From NCBI GenBank assembly GCA_910577195.1, contig CAJTLP010000001.1, forward strand, positions 248,001 to 312,000: a DNA stretch of 64,000 bases, read 5' to 3'. Below the pieces are notes generated by a model that was not told the DNA's origin, made no database searches, and saw only the letters and a program-made list of their open reading frames with translations. Of the stretch, positions 33,160 through 41,658 are shown in pieces. Each line of letters opens with the position of its first letter. The first letter of the stretch is position 1. Source of the stretch: an uncultured Eubacterium sp. GTDB lineage: Bacteria > Bacillota > Clostridia > Oscillospirales > Acutalibacteraceae. Both the position numbers and the translations under genes were made by a program.

Positions 33160-34215
33160 ATGAGTATAAAAAAATCTTTTTTCGGCACGCTGAAAAGCGG
33201 TGAAACAGTTGACCTTTACACAATCACAAATAAAAATGGTGCATATGTATCACTTATGACACTCGGCGGAGGTATTCAGTCACTGAATATTCCGGATAAA
33301 GACGGACATCTCGGTGATGTGGTATTAGGCTTTGACAAGCCTGAATATTACGTTGACCCTGACTTGGGATATCAGGGACTCCTGGTAGGCAGATATGCAA
33401 ACCGTATCCGTGATGCAAAATTCACAATGGACGGTGTGGAATATAACACACCGCAGAATCAGGGAACATGGACTCTGCACGGCGGAGGACGTTTCAGCTT
33501 TAACATCTGGCAGGTGGAAGAAACAAGTGATGATTCCGTTACGTTTTCCTTCTTCTCCCCTGATATGCAGGACGGATTTCCCGGTAATTTCAAGCTTACG
33601 GTGAAATACACCTTTACCGATGATAACACACTGCGTCTGGAATACACAGTTCTTTCTGATAAAAAGACCGTTGCAAATCCGACCAACCACTCCTATTTCA
33701 ATCTTTCCTGTGACGGCAGCAAAACCATTGAAGATCATCTTCTTCAGATTAACGCGGATTACTTTACTGAAACAGATGATTCACAGCTGCCTACAGGTGA
33801 GCTTGGTGAACTCAAGGGCACAATGATGGACTTTTCCGAAATGCATAAAATCGGTGACAGGATTGATGAGCCCTTCAGAGCTATTATTGACGGAATAGGC
33901 TACGATAATAACTACTGCCTTTATAATAAAGAAATCGGCAAACTGGCTCAAGCTGCAATCCTTGCTGATGAAACCTCAGGCAGAAAAATGGAAGTATGGA
34001 CAGATTTACCCGGTGTTCAGCTTTACTGCGGCGGCTGGCTTGCAAAGGACGGCAATCCGGGCAAAAAGGATTCCCCTGTTACATACAGACGCGGAGCTGC
34101 ACTTGAAACACAGTTCTACCCTGACTCAGTAAATCACGAGAATTTCCCATTTAGATATGTTGAGGCAAACGAGGAATTTAAAACAACTACAGAATTCAGA
34201 TTTTCGATACTATAG
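33160..34215 (+). CDS. galM: Aldose 1-epimerase (galactose mutarotase)
   Basis: A 351-residue mutarotase. It has LMTLGGGIQSLNIPDKDG, GRYANRIRDAKFTMDGVEY, LHGGGRFSFNIW, catalytic His in NPTNHSYFNLS, and a C-terminal GAALETQFYPDSVNHENFP with the catalytic Glu region. ATG 33160 is chosen because AAAGGATG lies upstream; earlier ATGs are in poor context. It interconverts hexose anomers and stands alone on the plus strand after the divergent FHA operon. Confidence 0.92.
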   Translation: MSIKKSFFGTLKSGETVDLYTITNKNGAYVSLMTLGGGIQSLNIPDKDGHLGDVVLGFDKPEYYVDPDLGYQGLLVGRYANRIRDAKFTMDGVEYNTPQNQGTWTLHGGGRFSFNIWQVEETSDDSVTFSFFSPDMQDGFPGNFKLTVKYTFTDDNTLRLEYTVLSDKKTVANPTNHSYFNLSCDGSKTIEDHLLQINADYFTETDDSQLPTGELGELKGTMMDFSEMHKIGDRIDEPFRAIIDGIGYDNNYCLYNKEIGKLAQAAILADETSGRKMEVWTDLPGVQLYCGGWLAKDGNPGKKDSPVTYRRGAALETQFYPDSVNHENFPFRYVEANEEFKTTTEFRFSIL

Positions 34216-34241
34216 AATACAAATATCAAGAAGGTATAAAA

Positions 34242-35780
34242 TTGAAAAAAATAATCTCAACAGCAATTGCGGTTATCCTGCTGATAGGTATAACAGCAGG
34301 CATTTCTTTTGAAATATATGCAGGCAGTATGCCAAAAACCTCAATTACTAAAATAATCGCCCTTGAGGAAAGCTTTAAGGTTGAAATGAAAAAGGCTGAT
34401 AAAGTCACAGGCTATCAGGTGCAGTATTCAACCTCATCAAAATTCACTAAAAAAACCACAAAGGCAGTAAAGACACTGAATACATATTCTGCACCAAAGA
34501 ATCTGAAGGGCAAGCAGAAATATTACGTCAGAGTAAGAACGTACAGAACAAGCAACAAAAAGACGTATTACTCAGGCTGGAGTGCCTCAAAGTCAGTAAC
34601 CACGAAAAACAAAATTGCTTTGCAGAAGCTGACGGTATCCCCCACATCGGCAACAATAACCACAGGTAAAACCCTGCAGCTTAAAACAGCACTTACGCCG
34701 AAGAACACCAGCTATAAAAAGTTAAAATTCACCTCTTCGGACACGAAAATCGCAACCGTTTCACAAAGCGGCGTGATAAAGGGTCTTAAGGCAGGCAAGG
34801 TGCAGATTACAGTCAGAGCACTTGAAACCAATAAAAAGGTTGTCGTTAACGTTACAATTAAAAAGCCGTATGTTGCAGTCAAGAGTATTGCAATAACAAA
34901 CAAAAAGGGTCTTACTCTTGAGGACGGCAAAACGCTTAAATTAACAACAAAAATCACACCGTCCAACGCAACAGACAAAACACTTATTTGGAAATCAAGT
35001 GATAAATCAAAAGCAACGGTTGACACAAAGGGCAATGTAACCGCTCTGCGTCCGACCGAATTTGTGGAGATAACGGCCTCTACAAAGGACGGCAAGGTCA
35101 AAGCAAGCTACACGCTTAAAATTTCAAGAAAAAGCGGATATCTTACAAAGGCAGATCTTGACAAGCTGAATCTTTCAGGCGTGAACAATCTTATGATTGT
35201 TGCTCACCCTGATGATGAGACCTTCTGGGGAGCAGGACACATTCTGAATGGTAAATACCTTATCGTATCTCTGACGAACGGCTTCCACGAAGAACGTGTA
35301 AAGGATTTCAACAGTGTTATCAAACGCTACGGTGACGACAAGGGCATCATTCTTTCATACCCTGATATAAGCAGATATCTGTACACCGCTGACGGAAAAT
35401 ACAACGGCTATGAAACGGATATGTGGTCAACCTGCAAATCAGGTATGGAGGCAGATATAAGCCTGCTGCTCAATTACAAAAAGTGGGATACCGTTGTAAC
35501 CCACAATCCTGACGGTGAATACAACAAATATCATCATCAGCAGGTCAGCTCACTTGTTACAAAATGTATTGATAAAAGCAAAAATGCAAAAACAGATTTG
35601 TATTATTTCGGCCATTATTACGGAGCAAATGCGGTAATAAAAGACCCTAAAATCAGCAAAAAGGATTTGCGTATGAAGGAGCAGATTATACAGATGTATC
35701 TCCCTACCGCACAGGGTGCATACGATGCTTTCAAGCATATGCTGCCTTATGAAAACTGGATACTCAGACAGGATTGGTAA
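34242..35780 (+). CDS. Secreted PIG-L family deacetylase with FN3-like and Big_2 repeats
   Basis: A 512-residue secreted protein starting at TTG 34242 after AAGAAGG. It has a signal peptide (IISTAIAVILLIGITAGISFEIYA), an FN3-like domain (YQVQYSTSSKFTKKTTKAVK) and two bacterial Ig-like Big_2 domains (LTVSPTSATITTGKTLQLK and ITPSNATDKTLIWKSSD). The C-terminal PIG-L/LmbE fold has the zinc motif VAHPDDETFWGAG and TVVTHNPDGEYNKYHHQQV. Such enzymes remove acetyl groups from N-acetylglucosaminyl compounds. The surface-domain architecture suggests action on host or wall glycans; this is inference. Confidence 0.87.
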   Translation: MKKIISTAIAVILLIGITAGISFEIYAGSMPKTSITKIIALEESFKVEMKKADKVTGYQVQYSTSSKFTKKTTKAVKTLNTYSAPKNLKGKQKYYVRVRTYRTSNKKTYYSGWSASKSVTTKNKIALQKLTVSPTSATITTGKTLQLKTALTPKNTSYKKLKFTSSDTKIATVSQSGVIKGLKAGKVQITVRALETNKKVVVNVTIKKPYVAVKSIAITNKKGLTLEDGKTLKLTTKITPSNATDKTLIWKSSDKSKATVDTKGNVTALRPTEFVEITASTKDGKVKASYTLKISRKSGYLTKADLDKLNLSGVNNLMIVAHPDDETFWGAGHILNGKYLIVSLTNGFHEERVKDFNSVIKRYGDDKGIILSYPDISRYLYTADGKYNGYETDMWSTCKSGMEADISLLLNYKKWDTVVTHNPDGEYNKYHHQQVSSLVTKCIDKSKNAKTDLYYFGHYYGANAVIKDPKISKKDLRMKEQIIQMYLPTAQGAYDAFKHMLPYENWILRQDW

Positions 35781-35785
35781 TAAAA

Positions 35786-35820
35786 ACAGAGCAGATAAGA
35801 ATGAATCTTATCTGCTCTGT
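35786..35820. terminator. Bidirectional terminator
   Basis: ACAGAGCAGATAAGA (35786-35800) pairs with TCTTATCTGCTCTGT (35806-35820), flanked by A-run and T-run, between convergent genes. Confidence 0.85.
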
Positions 35821-35827
35821 TTTTGGT

Positions 35828-36367
35828 TTATAAGGACTTTTTATATTTCCAGAATTGGTATGCAAATATTGAAAATAAAATCAAGTATAATACAGCTAAA
35901 ACAACAAACACATAATAAAGAATTTTAGAATGTGTATTATGATTCTGCACAAATATCTGCGGCAGAATCACACATAAAAACATTACAATCAGCGGAATCA
36001 TCTTTCCTTTAAATACTCTTTTCATCATATCCAGCCTTGAAGCATCATCACAGAAAATCTCTTCATCCTGATTCTGCATTTCAGACACAGGCTTTCTGAA
36101 ATAGCTGTAGCCTACAAAATCCTGTATATATTCCCAGCCGCAGTCGCTGAACATCTGCACATATTCACTCTTATGGTTAATACCCTCAGGATTGAAATCA
36201 AGCTGATATTTAACATCCTCAGGCTCGCATCTTTCAAAATGATAACAGCACAGCCAATCCACCTTTTTAAATTTCCAGCCGTTATTATGCTGACTGCGTA
36301 AATAATCCTGCTCCTGTGTCCACTGTGGAACAGTAAAAAATCTTAACATCATTTTCTTATCCTTCAT
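35828..36367 (-). CDS. DUF2812 domain membrane protein
   Basis: A 179-residue protein. The N-terminal DUF2812 region has LRFFTVPQWTQEQDYLRSQHNNGWKFKKVDWLCCYHFERCEP and CGWEYIQDFVGYSYFRKPV. Two C-terminal transmembrane helices follow (MIPLIVMFLCVILPQIFV and ILYYVFVVLAVLYLILFSIFAY). ATG 36367 follows GAGGG, and the PadR stop lies 1 base before. DUF2812 proteins usually pair with PadR regulators, as here; the function is unknown. Confidence 0.82.
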   Translation of the reverse strand: MKDKKMMLRFFTVPQWTQEQDYLRSQHNNGWKFKKVDWLCCYHFERCEPEDVKYQLDFNPEGINHKSEYVQMFSDCGWEYIQDFVGYSYFRKPVSEMQNQDEEIFCDDASRLDMMKRVFKGKMIPLIVMFLCVILPQIFVQNHNTHSKILYYVFVVLAVLYLILFSIFAYQFWKYKKSL

Positions 36368-36368
36368 C

Positions 36369-36683
36369 TCAGAAACCCTCCGCAATATTTCTATGCATAC
36401 GCTTGATTCTTTTTATCTCAAGCTCAAGCACCTGCCTGCCCAGATCCGTGATAATATATATTTTTCGTTTATTCTCTTCACGGACAAAGCGTATCAAGCC
36501 GTCCTTTTCCATTTTTGAAAGACTGCCGTACATCGTTCCGGGACTTATGATGATTTCACCGTCCGTGAGCTTTTCAACCTTCTGTACTATGCTGTACCCA
36601 TGCATTTCCTCTTGAAGGCACATAAGGATATAAAACCCTGTTTCGGTCATCGGCACATATACCTTTTTAATATGTGAATCCAT
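36369..36683 (-). CDS. PadR-family transcriptional regulator
   Basis: A 104-residue winged-helix regulator with FYILMCLQEEMHGYSIVQKVEKLTDGEIIISPGTMYGSLSKMEKDGLI, the PadR signature. ATG 36683 with ACGGAG upstream is chosen over a TTG 21 bases earlier. Upstream, the AT-rich stretch 36709-36765 contains several copies of a CGATATATA-like motif in both orientations, a good candidate operator. Confidence 0.88.
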   Translation of the reverse strand: MDSHIKKVYVPMTETGFYILMCLQEEMHGYSIVQKVEKLTDGEIIISPGTMYGSLSKMEKDGLIRFVREENKRKIYIITDLGRQVLELEIKRIKRMHRNIAEGF

Positions 36684-36708
36684 TTTATTTTCTCCGTTAA
36701 TCAATAAA

Positions 36709-36765
36709 TCGCACCGCTATATATCGCACTGCAATATATAGTATAGCACTGCGATATATATTTGT
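36709..36765. promoter_or_regulatory. Repeated ATATATCGC-type sites upstream of padR
   Basis: The motif GCTATATATCGCACTGC, then GCAATATATAGTATAGC, then GCACTGCGATATATA forms overlapping inverted copies directly upstream of the PadR gene. This is typical of an autoregulated PadR operator. Confidence 0.55.
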
Positions 36766-36886
36766 CAATAAAATTATATTGCTTTTACAGTAATTTCGGT
36801 CACTGCAACCAATAGTTGCATAATTTGATACTAAAATGTATAGCAATAGCAGGCAATATCTGTTATCATTTATATGAGGTGATAAG

Positions 36887-37648
36887 ATGACAAAGAAAAC
36901 AGCAGACAGGCTTTTTCAGTACAGAAAAGCAAACGGATATTCACAGGAGGAGCTTGCCTCAAAAATAGGTGTATCACGTCAGGCTATATCAAAATGGGAA
37001 CGAGGAGAGAGCAGCCCTGATACGGATAATCTGATTACACTTGCAAGACTCTATAACATAACCATAGATGAATTAATCAACGGCACAGATGAGCCTGAAA
37101 GGACAACAGCAGCCGAAGATACACAGCAGATGGTTGAGGAGCCATATGAGGAAAAGAAGGAGCAGCCAAAGGTTAGCTTTGTAAACGGTATTCACGTCCA
37201 CGACGGCAAGGATAAGGTTGACATTTCCTTTTCAGGAATTCACGTTGAAACAAAAAAAGGTGAAAGCGTTCATATCGGCTCAAGCGGTGTGGAGGTTGAC
37301 GGAATAGACGAGGAATACATTTTTAAGCGTAAGCCCTCGTGGCTGCATGCCGTTTTGCCGTTTTCCGTAATCATAGCATATTTAATTATCGGCTTTACCT
37401 TTGAAAAGGGCTGGGCAACCGGCTGGCTGCTGATTTTTCTGATACCGATTATTGAATCCTTCATTGCAGCAGTTAAAACGAAAAATCCGTCTGCATTTGC
37501 ATATCCGGTATTCGTGGCTGCTGCTTATCTGACAGTAGGCATGCTGATGAGCATATGGCATCCGACGTGGATCATTTTTTTAACAATACCGATATATTAC
37601 GTAATTTCCAATGCTGTAACGCAAAAGAAAAAAGAAAGAGAGCAATAA
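36887..37648 (+). CDS. XRE-family regulator with C-terminal membrane domain
   Basis: A 253-residue protein. The N-terminal helix-turn-helix (LFQYRKANGYSQEELASKIGVSRQAISKWERGESSPDTDNLITLARLYNITIDELI) is followed by an acidic linker, a beta-rich segment repeating HVHDGKDKVDISFSGIHVETKKGESVHIGSSGVEV, and four hydrophobic helices at the C-terminus. Membrane-tethered XRE proteins of this design are common in Firmicutes. The target and signal are unknown. Confidence 0.85.
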   Translation: MTKKTADRLFQYRKANGYSQEELASKIGVSRQAISKWERGESSPDTDNLITLARLYNITIDELINGTDEPERTTAAEDTQQMVEEPYEEKKEQPKVSFVNGIHVHDGKDKVDISFSGIHVETKKGESVHIGSSGVEVDGIDEEYIFKRKPSWLHAVLPFSVIIAYLIIGFTFEKGWATGWLLIFLIPIIESFIAAVKTKNPSAFAYPVFVAAAYLTVGMLMSIWHPTWIIFLTIPIYYVISNAVTQKKKEREQ

Positions 37649-37655
37649 CAAAGCA

Positions 37656-37680
37656 AACCGCGAGTAAAATACTCGCGGTT
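37656..37680 (+). terminator. Terminator of the XRE membrane-protein gene
   Basis: AACCGCGAGTA (37656-37666) pairs with TACTCGCGGTT (37670-37680), followed by TTTTA. Confidence 0.85.
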
Positions 37681-37809
37681 TTTATTGCATTGCTAGCTAT
37701 AAGAAATTCCTAAAGCAATACTATTTGCACCACAATAGCGTTACAATAGTACCTCTATCGTAATGCATACAGTATTATCAGTGTTATATATAATTGTATT
37801 GGTGATTGT

Positions 37810-37977
37810 ATGAGACAATTTAAAATTCCATCCATTCCCTCGACAACATCTAAAAGCATCCGTTTTCCTAACGATGTGATTGAAAATGTTGAAAAAGCAA
37901 TTCAAGGAAAAAATTGCACATTTACTGCATTTGTTGTTGAGGCAGTAAGAACTACTCTTGAAAATTTGGAAGAATAA
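37810..37977 (+). CDS. Small ribbon-helix-helix-like protein (55 aa)
   Basis: A 55-codon ORF encoding a short basic N-terminus (MRQFKIPSIPSTTSKSIRFP) and then NDVIENVEKAIQGKNCTFTAFVVEAVRTTLENLEE. The pattern of a beta-strand with alternating residues, a helix, a turn and a second helix ending in an acidic tail fits the MetJ/Arc (RHH) fold of small DNA-binding proteins. The ribosome site is weak (TTGGTGATT). It stands alone in an otherwise gene-free 630-bp interval; no partner toxin is seen. Confidence 0.6.
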   Translation: MRQFKIPSIPSTTSKSIRFPNDVIENVEKAIQGKNCTFTAFVVEAVRTTLENLEE

Positions 37978-38187
37978 AATGTGCAATAAAAAATTCTGAA
38001 AATATCGTCTACCTTCTATGTTAAATTTGGAATATGAAGTGTAATTTTCTATAAACATATATTTTGCTATTTATTAAGTCAAGCGTATTAATTAGCTGAC
38101 ACCTATTCAAAAGGTACTCTTTTTTTATAAATATATGTTATATGTGTTTTTTCATTTTCAATCTGAATTTGACGTAGTTAACAACAA

Positions 38188-38218
38188 GTCCCCTGCAGGT
38201 CAATGATTTGCAGGGGAC
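38188..38218 (+). terminator. Strong GC hairpin in gapA downstream gap
   Basis: GTCCCCTGCA (38188-38197) pairs perfectly with TGCAGGGGAC (38209-38218), followed by GATTTTAT. It may terminate the small RHH gene 210 bp upstream. Confidence 0.55.
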
Positions 38219-38237
38219 GATTTTATACAAGAAAAAA

Positions 38238-38260
38238 ACGGCTTGGAAAAACCAAGCCGT
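38238..38260 (-). terminator. gapA terminator
   Basis: ACGGCTTGG (38238-38246) pairs with CCAAGCCGT (38252-38260). On the minus strand the stem is followed by a T7 run. Confidence 0.85.
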
Positions 38261-38282
38261 TCATTATTTATTCCGGTATCTA

Positions 38283-39296
38283 TTAACCAAGCTCTGAGAA
38301 GTACTTGATTGTTCTAACCATCTGTGATGTGTAGCTGTTCTCGTTATCATACCAAGAAACAACCTGAACCTCATAGAGATCCTCACCGATTGGAAGAACC
38401 ATTGTCTGAGTAGCATCAAAGAGTGAGCCGTATCTCATACCAACGATATCTGAAGAAACGATTTCATCAGTGTTGTAACCGAAAGACTCTGTAGCAGCAG
38501 CCTTCATAGCAGCGTTGATACCGTCAACTGTTACGTCCTTGCCCTTAACAACAGCAGTAAGAATTGTTGTTGAGCCTGTTGGAGTAGGAACTCTCTGAGC
38601 AGAACCGATAAGCTTGCCGTTAAGCTCAGGGATAACAAGACCGATAGCCTTAGCAGCACCTGTTGAGTTAGGAACGATGTTAACAGCAGCAGCTCTTGAA
38701 CGACGAAGGTCACCCTTTCTCTGAGGACCGTCAAGAGTCATCTGATCGCCTGTGTAAGCGTGGATTGTGCACATGATACCGCTCTGAATCTCAGCGAAAT
38801 CGTTGAGAGCCTTAGCCATAGGAGCAAGGCAGTTTGTTGTGCAAGATGCAGCAGAAATAACTGTATCTTCAGCTGTAAGAGTATCATGGTTTACGTTGTA
38901 AACGATTGTTGGAAGATCGTTACCTGCAGGAGCAGAAATAACAACCTTACGTGCACCGGCCTTAACGTGAGCTGAAGCCTTCTCCTTTGAGCAGTAGAAG
39001 CCTGTGCACTCAAGAACAACGTCAACACCAAGCTCGCCCCAAGGAAGCTCAGCAGCGTCAGCCTTAGCATAAATCTTAATCTCTTTACCATCTACAATGA
39101 TTGAATCATCTGTAGCTGATACTGTATCAGCAAGAGCATACTTACCCTGTGATGAGTCATACTTAAGAAGATGAGCAAGCATCTTTGGGCTTGTAAGATC
39201 GTTGATAGCAACTACTTCATAGCCTTCTGCGCCAAACATCTGACGGAAAGCAAGACGACCGATACGGCCGAATCCATTAATAGCAACCTTTACCAT
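38283..39296 (-). CDS. gapA: Glyceraldehyde-3-phosphate dehydrogenase, type I
   Basis: A 337-residue glycolytic enzyme. It has the NAD-binding N-terminus VKVAINGFGRIGRLAFRQ, catalytic Cys in SAASCTTNCLAPMAKAL, the NSTGAAKAIG loop and C-terminal SWYDNENSYTSQMV. It is monocistronic with its own terminator, apart from the pgk-tpiA-gpmI cluster at 57-61 kb. The codon use is strongly biased, as expected for a highly expressed gene. Confidence 0.97.
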   Translation of the reverse strand: MVKVAINGFGRIGRLAFRQMFGAEGYEVVAINDLTSPKMLAHLLKYDSSQGKYALADTVSATDDSIIVDGKEIKIYAKADAAELPWGELGVDVVLECTGFYCSKEKASAHVKAGARKVVISAPAGNDLPTIVYNVNHDTLTAEDTVISAASCTTNCLAPMAKALNDFAEIQSGIMCTIHAYTGDQMTLDGPQRKGDLRRSRAAAVNIVPNSTGAAKAIGLVIPELNGKLIGSAQRVPTPTGSTTILTAVVKGKDVTVDGINAAMKAAATESFGYNTDEIVSSDIVGMRYGSLFDATQTMVLPIGEDLYEVQVVSWYDNENSYTSQMVRTIKYFSELG

Positions 39297-39465
39297 TGGA
39301 ATTACCTCCGAAAAATAAATTTATTTATTGCTTTTATGCATTATTATTTTATACTCTTTGTCCGCATTAATCAAGAAAAAAATGTAAATTTTACACTTTA
39401 TACAAAAAGATAGTAAATAAGCCATTTTCTTATAGTTAATTTTTTAACAAAGAATATTATATAAA

Positions 39466-39570
39466 CAATGTTATTGTTATTTTGTAGGGCAGGGGCTTGT
39501 CTCCTGCCGAATATGATTTTTATATTACGGTGAGAGCAAGCCCTCACCCTACAATGCAACAATAACATTG
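39466..39570. repeat. MITE-like palindromic element with GTAGGG cores
   Basis: A 105-bp element bounded by a perfect 13-bp inverted repeat CAATGTTATTGTT (39466-39478) and AACAATAACATTG (39558-39570). Each half carries a GTAGGG(C/T) core and GGGCTTG(T/C)TC followed by a hairpin. It lies in the 410-bp gap between gapA and tRNA-Val. Confidence 0.65.
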
Positions 39571-39580
39571 CTGATATAGC

Positions 39581-39607
39581 GTAGGGGTCGGCGTCCTCGA
39601 CGACCCG
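39581..39607. repeat. Short GTAGGGG-type hairpin
   Basis: GTAGGGGTCGGCGTCCTCGA is followed by CGACCC. GGGTCG pairs with CGACCC to give a small hairpin of the same GTAGGG repeat family, 11 bp from the 39466-39570 element. Confidence 0.5.
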
Positions 39608-39680
39608 TTTTATTTATATGATTACGCTGAGATAAACATCTTCACAGGTTCGAGCTTTTTATAAATTAGAGTAATAAAAA

Positions 39681-39708
39681 AACCTAACGAAAATAAATTC
39701 GTTAGGTT
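39681..39708 (-). terminator. tRNA-Val terminator
   Basis: AACCTAACGAA (39681-39691) pairs perfectly with TTCGTTAGGTT (39698-39708). The minus strand continues with a T-run. Confidence 0.85.
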
Positions 39709-39709
39709 T

Positions 39710-39786
39710 TGGTGGGAACAACAGGGCTCGAACCTGTGACCCTCTGCTTGTAAGGCAGATGCTCTCCCAGCTGAGCTATGCTCCCA
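39710..39786 (-). tRNA. tRNA-Val (anticodon TAC)
   Basis: Cloverleaf on the minus strand. The acceptor is GGGAGCA, the anticodon stem TCTGC/GCAGA encloses loop CTTACAA (anticodon TAC), and the T-arm is GGTTCGAGCCC. CCA is encoded at 39710-39712. Confidence 0.95.
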
Positions 39787-39824
39787 TTAGCGTGGATTTA
39801 TTATATAATACTTGTCCTGATTTG

Positions 39825-40220
39825 TCAAGTATTAATTTTAGAAAAAAGCTCTTTTATTCTGTCCGTCTGCTCTGTAAGGTAAAGATAGCCAAAAAGAGCC
39901 TCCACTCCTGTAGCGCAGTGGTACTCACCCTCAGTCGCACTTTTCGGAGAATGACCCACCTTAGCATTCCTGCCCCTTTTATAGATTGCCGTTTCCTCTT
40001 CAGTGAGAATTCCCTTTATTTTTTCAAAGGCTTCTGTCTGTGCCTTTGCCGATACAAATTTAACACTTTCCTTGTGTAAATCATTCACAGGCCTGTTTGC
40101 ATTTGTAACAAGCATTTCACGCACCAATATTTCATAAATACAGTCGCCGATAAAAGCCAGATTAAGCGGACTGAGCTGTTTTGCATTAACTTCCTTATCA
40201 ATAAACTTCATAGATTCCAC
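39825..40220 (-). CDS. mrnC: Mini-ribonuclease 3 (MrnC)
   Basis: A 131-residue RNase III catalytic domain without a dsRNA-binding domain, the mini-III type that matures 23S rRNA in Firmicutes. The signature LNLAFIGDCIYEILVREMLV holds acidic metal ligands, and the second motif is EYHCATGVEALFGYLYLT with a Glu ligand. It lies 6 bases after obgE on the same strand. Confidence 0.9.
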   Translation of the reverse strand: MESMKFIDKEVNAKQLSPLNLAFIGDCIYEILVREMLVTNANRPVNDLHKESVKFVSAKAQTEAFEKIKGILTEEETAIYKRGRNAKVGHSPKSATEGEYHCATGVEALFGYLYLTEQTDRIKELFSKINT

Positions 40221-40226
40221 CTGCTT

Positions 40227-41498
40227 TTACGGCACATATTCAAACTCTATATCATAGAGCGAAACAATGTCACCTTCCTGGATTCCCTTTTCCTTCAGTG
40301 CATCAAATACACCGCTTTTTTCAAGAACTCTCTGCATATACTGGAGAGCCTCATAGTCCTCAACATCAATACCCTTAAGCACCTTAGGGAACCAGCTTGC
40401 CTCAACAAGATAATAATGATCATCCATAACTGTAATCTTAAAGCCCTTATCGTCCTTAATAAGTGACTCAAGTGGAATTTCCTCAACCTCGTATTCCTTA
40501 ATCGGAGGAAGAGTCTGCAGCTTATTCCACACGGCATTCATCAGCTCCTGTGTACCCTCTAAAATAGGTGCACAGATTGAGAAATATTCATAGCCCTTTG
40601 ACTCAACATAATTTTTAAACTCTTCAATCTGCTCAGGCTCCGCCATATCAATCTTGTTACCTGCCACAATCTGCGGCTGTTCTGCAAGCTGAGGATTGAA
40701 TTTTACAAGCTCTTCGTTAATTTTTTCAAAGTCTTCAATCGGATTTCTGCCCTCGTGACCGCTTACGTCAACAATGTGAACAAGCAGTCGACAGCGCTCA
40801 ACGTGGCGCAAAAACTCGTGACCCAAGCCAACACCCTCGCTTGCACCCTCAATTAAGCCGGGAATATCGGCAATAACGAATGAGCTTCCCTCACCCATAG
40901 ATACCACACCAAGATTCGGCACAAGCGTGGTAAAGTGATAATCACCGATTTTCGGCTTAGCCTGACTGACTACGGAAATAAGACTGGATTTACCTACACT
41001 CGGATAGCCCAAAAGTCCCACATCTGCAAGGAGCTTCAGCTCGAGTGAAACCTCCCACTCCTCACCGGGCATACCGGGCTTTGCAAAACGCGGAACCTGA
41101 CGGGTAGGGGTAGCAAAATGCATATTGCCCCAGCCGCCTTTACCTCCTTTAGCCGCAACAAAGCGCTCGGTCTTACTCATATCCGCCATAACGGCTTTTG
41201 AATTCGCCTCACGGATGATTGTACCTCTGGGCACCTTGATTTCAAGGTCCGGTGCTTTTTTACCGTACTGACGTGAGCCACGTCCGTTCTCTCCGTTTTT
41301 GGCAGCGTACTTGCGCTTATATCTGAAATCGGCAAGGGTTGCAAGGTTATCATCAACAACAAATACAACGTCTCCGCCCTTGCCGCCGTCACCGCCGTCA
41401 GGTCCGCCTGCTGCAACATATTTTTCACGGTGAAAGGCAACAGCACCTGCACCGCCATCACCGCCTTTAATTTTTATTTTAGCTATATCAACAAACAT
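40227..41498 (-). CDS. obgE: GTPase ObgE
   Basis: A 423-residue ribosome-assembly GTPase. It has an N-terminal glycine-rich Obg fold (KIKIKGGDGGAGAVAFHREKYVAAGGPDGGDGGKGG), a G domain with G1 GYPSVGKSS, G3 DIPGLIEGASEGVGLGHEFLRH and G4 NKIDM, and a C-terminal OCT domain. The length is normal. It is followed by mrnC in an apparent two-gene operon. Confidence 0.97.
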   Translation of the reverse strand: MFVDIAKIKIKGGDGGAGAVAFHREKYVAAGGPDGGDGGKGGDVVFVVDDNLATLADFRYKRKYAAKNGENGRGSRQYGKKAPDLEIKVPRGTIIREANSKAVMADMSKTERFVAAKGGKGGWGNMHFATPTRQVPRFAKPGMPGEEWEVSLELKLLADVGLLGYPSVGKSSLISVVSQAKPKIGDYHFTTLVPNLGVVSMGEGSSFVIADIPGLIEGASEGVGLGHEFLRHVERCRLLVHIVDVSGHEGRNPIEDFEKINEELVKFNPQLAEQPQIVAGNKIDMAEPEQIEEFKNYVESKGYEYFSICAPILEGTQELMNAVWNKLQTLPPIKEYEVEEIPLESLIKDDKGFKITVMDDHYYLVEASWFPKVLKGIDVEDYEALQYMQRVLEKSGVFDALKEKGIQEGDIVSLYDIEFEYVP

Positions 41499-41658
41499 AA
41501 TATGAATCCTTTTTTATTAAAATAAAATATAAACATTTTCTATATTAAGAATATTAACAAAATTAAACAAAAAATGCAATATAAGATTTATAGGCAATTG
41601 CTTTTGCATACGAATTATGATAGTATAATTACAGCAAATTAAGGAAAATATCTATAAT

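Noticed and set aside
34712..35101. 129-codon frame on the minus strand
   Set aside because: It is fully antisense to the Big_2 region of the secreted deacetylase and is explained by its codon composition.
37741..38058. Minus-strand 105-codon frame with many Phe, Cys and Asn
   Set aside because: It is antisense to the RHH-like ORF, has no ribosome site and has low-quality composition; the plus-strand 55-residue frame fits a protein fold better.
39466..39610. CRISPR-like repeat array
   Set aside because: There are only two palindromic units with inverted orientation and no equal spacers, and no cas genes in the window; a MITE-like element fits better.
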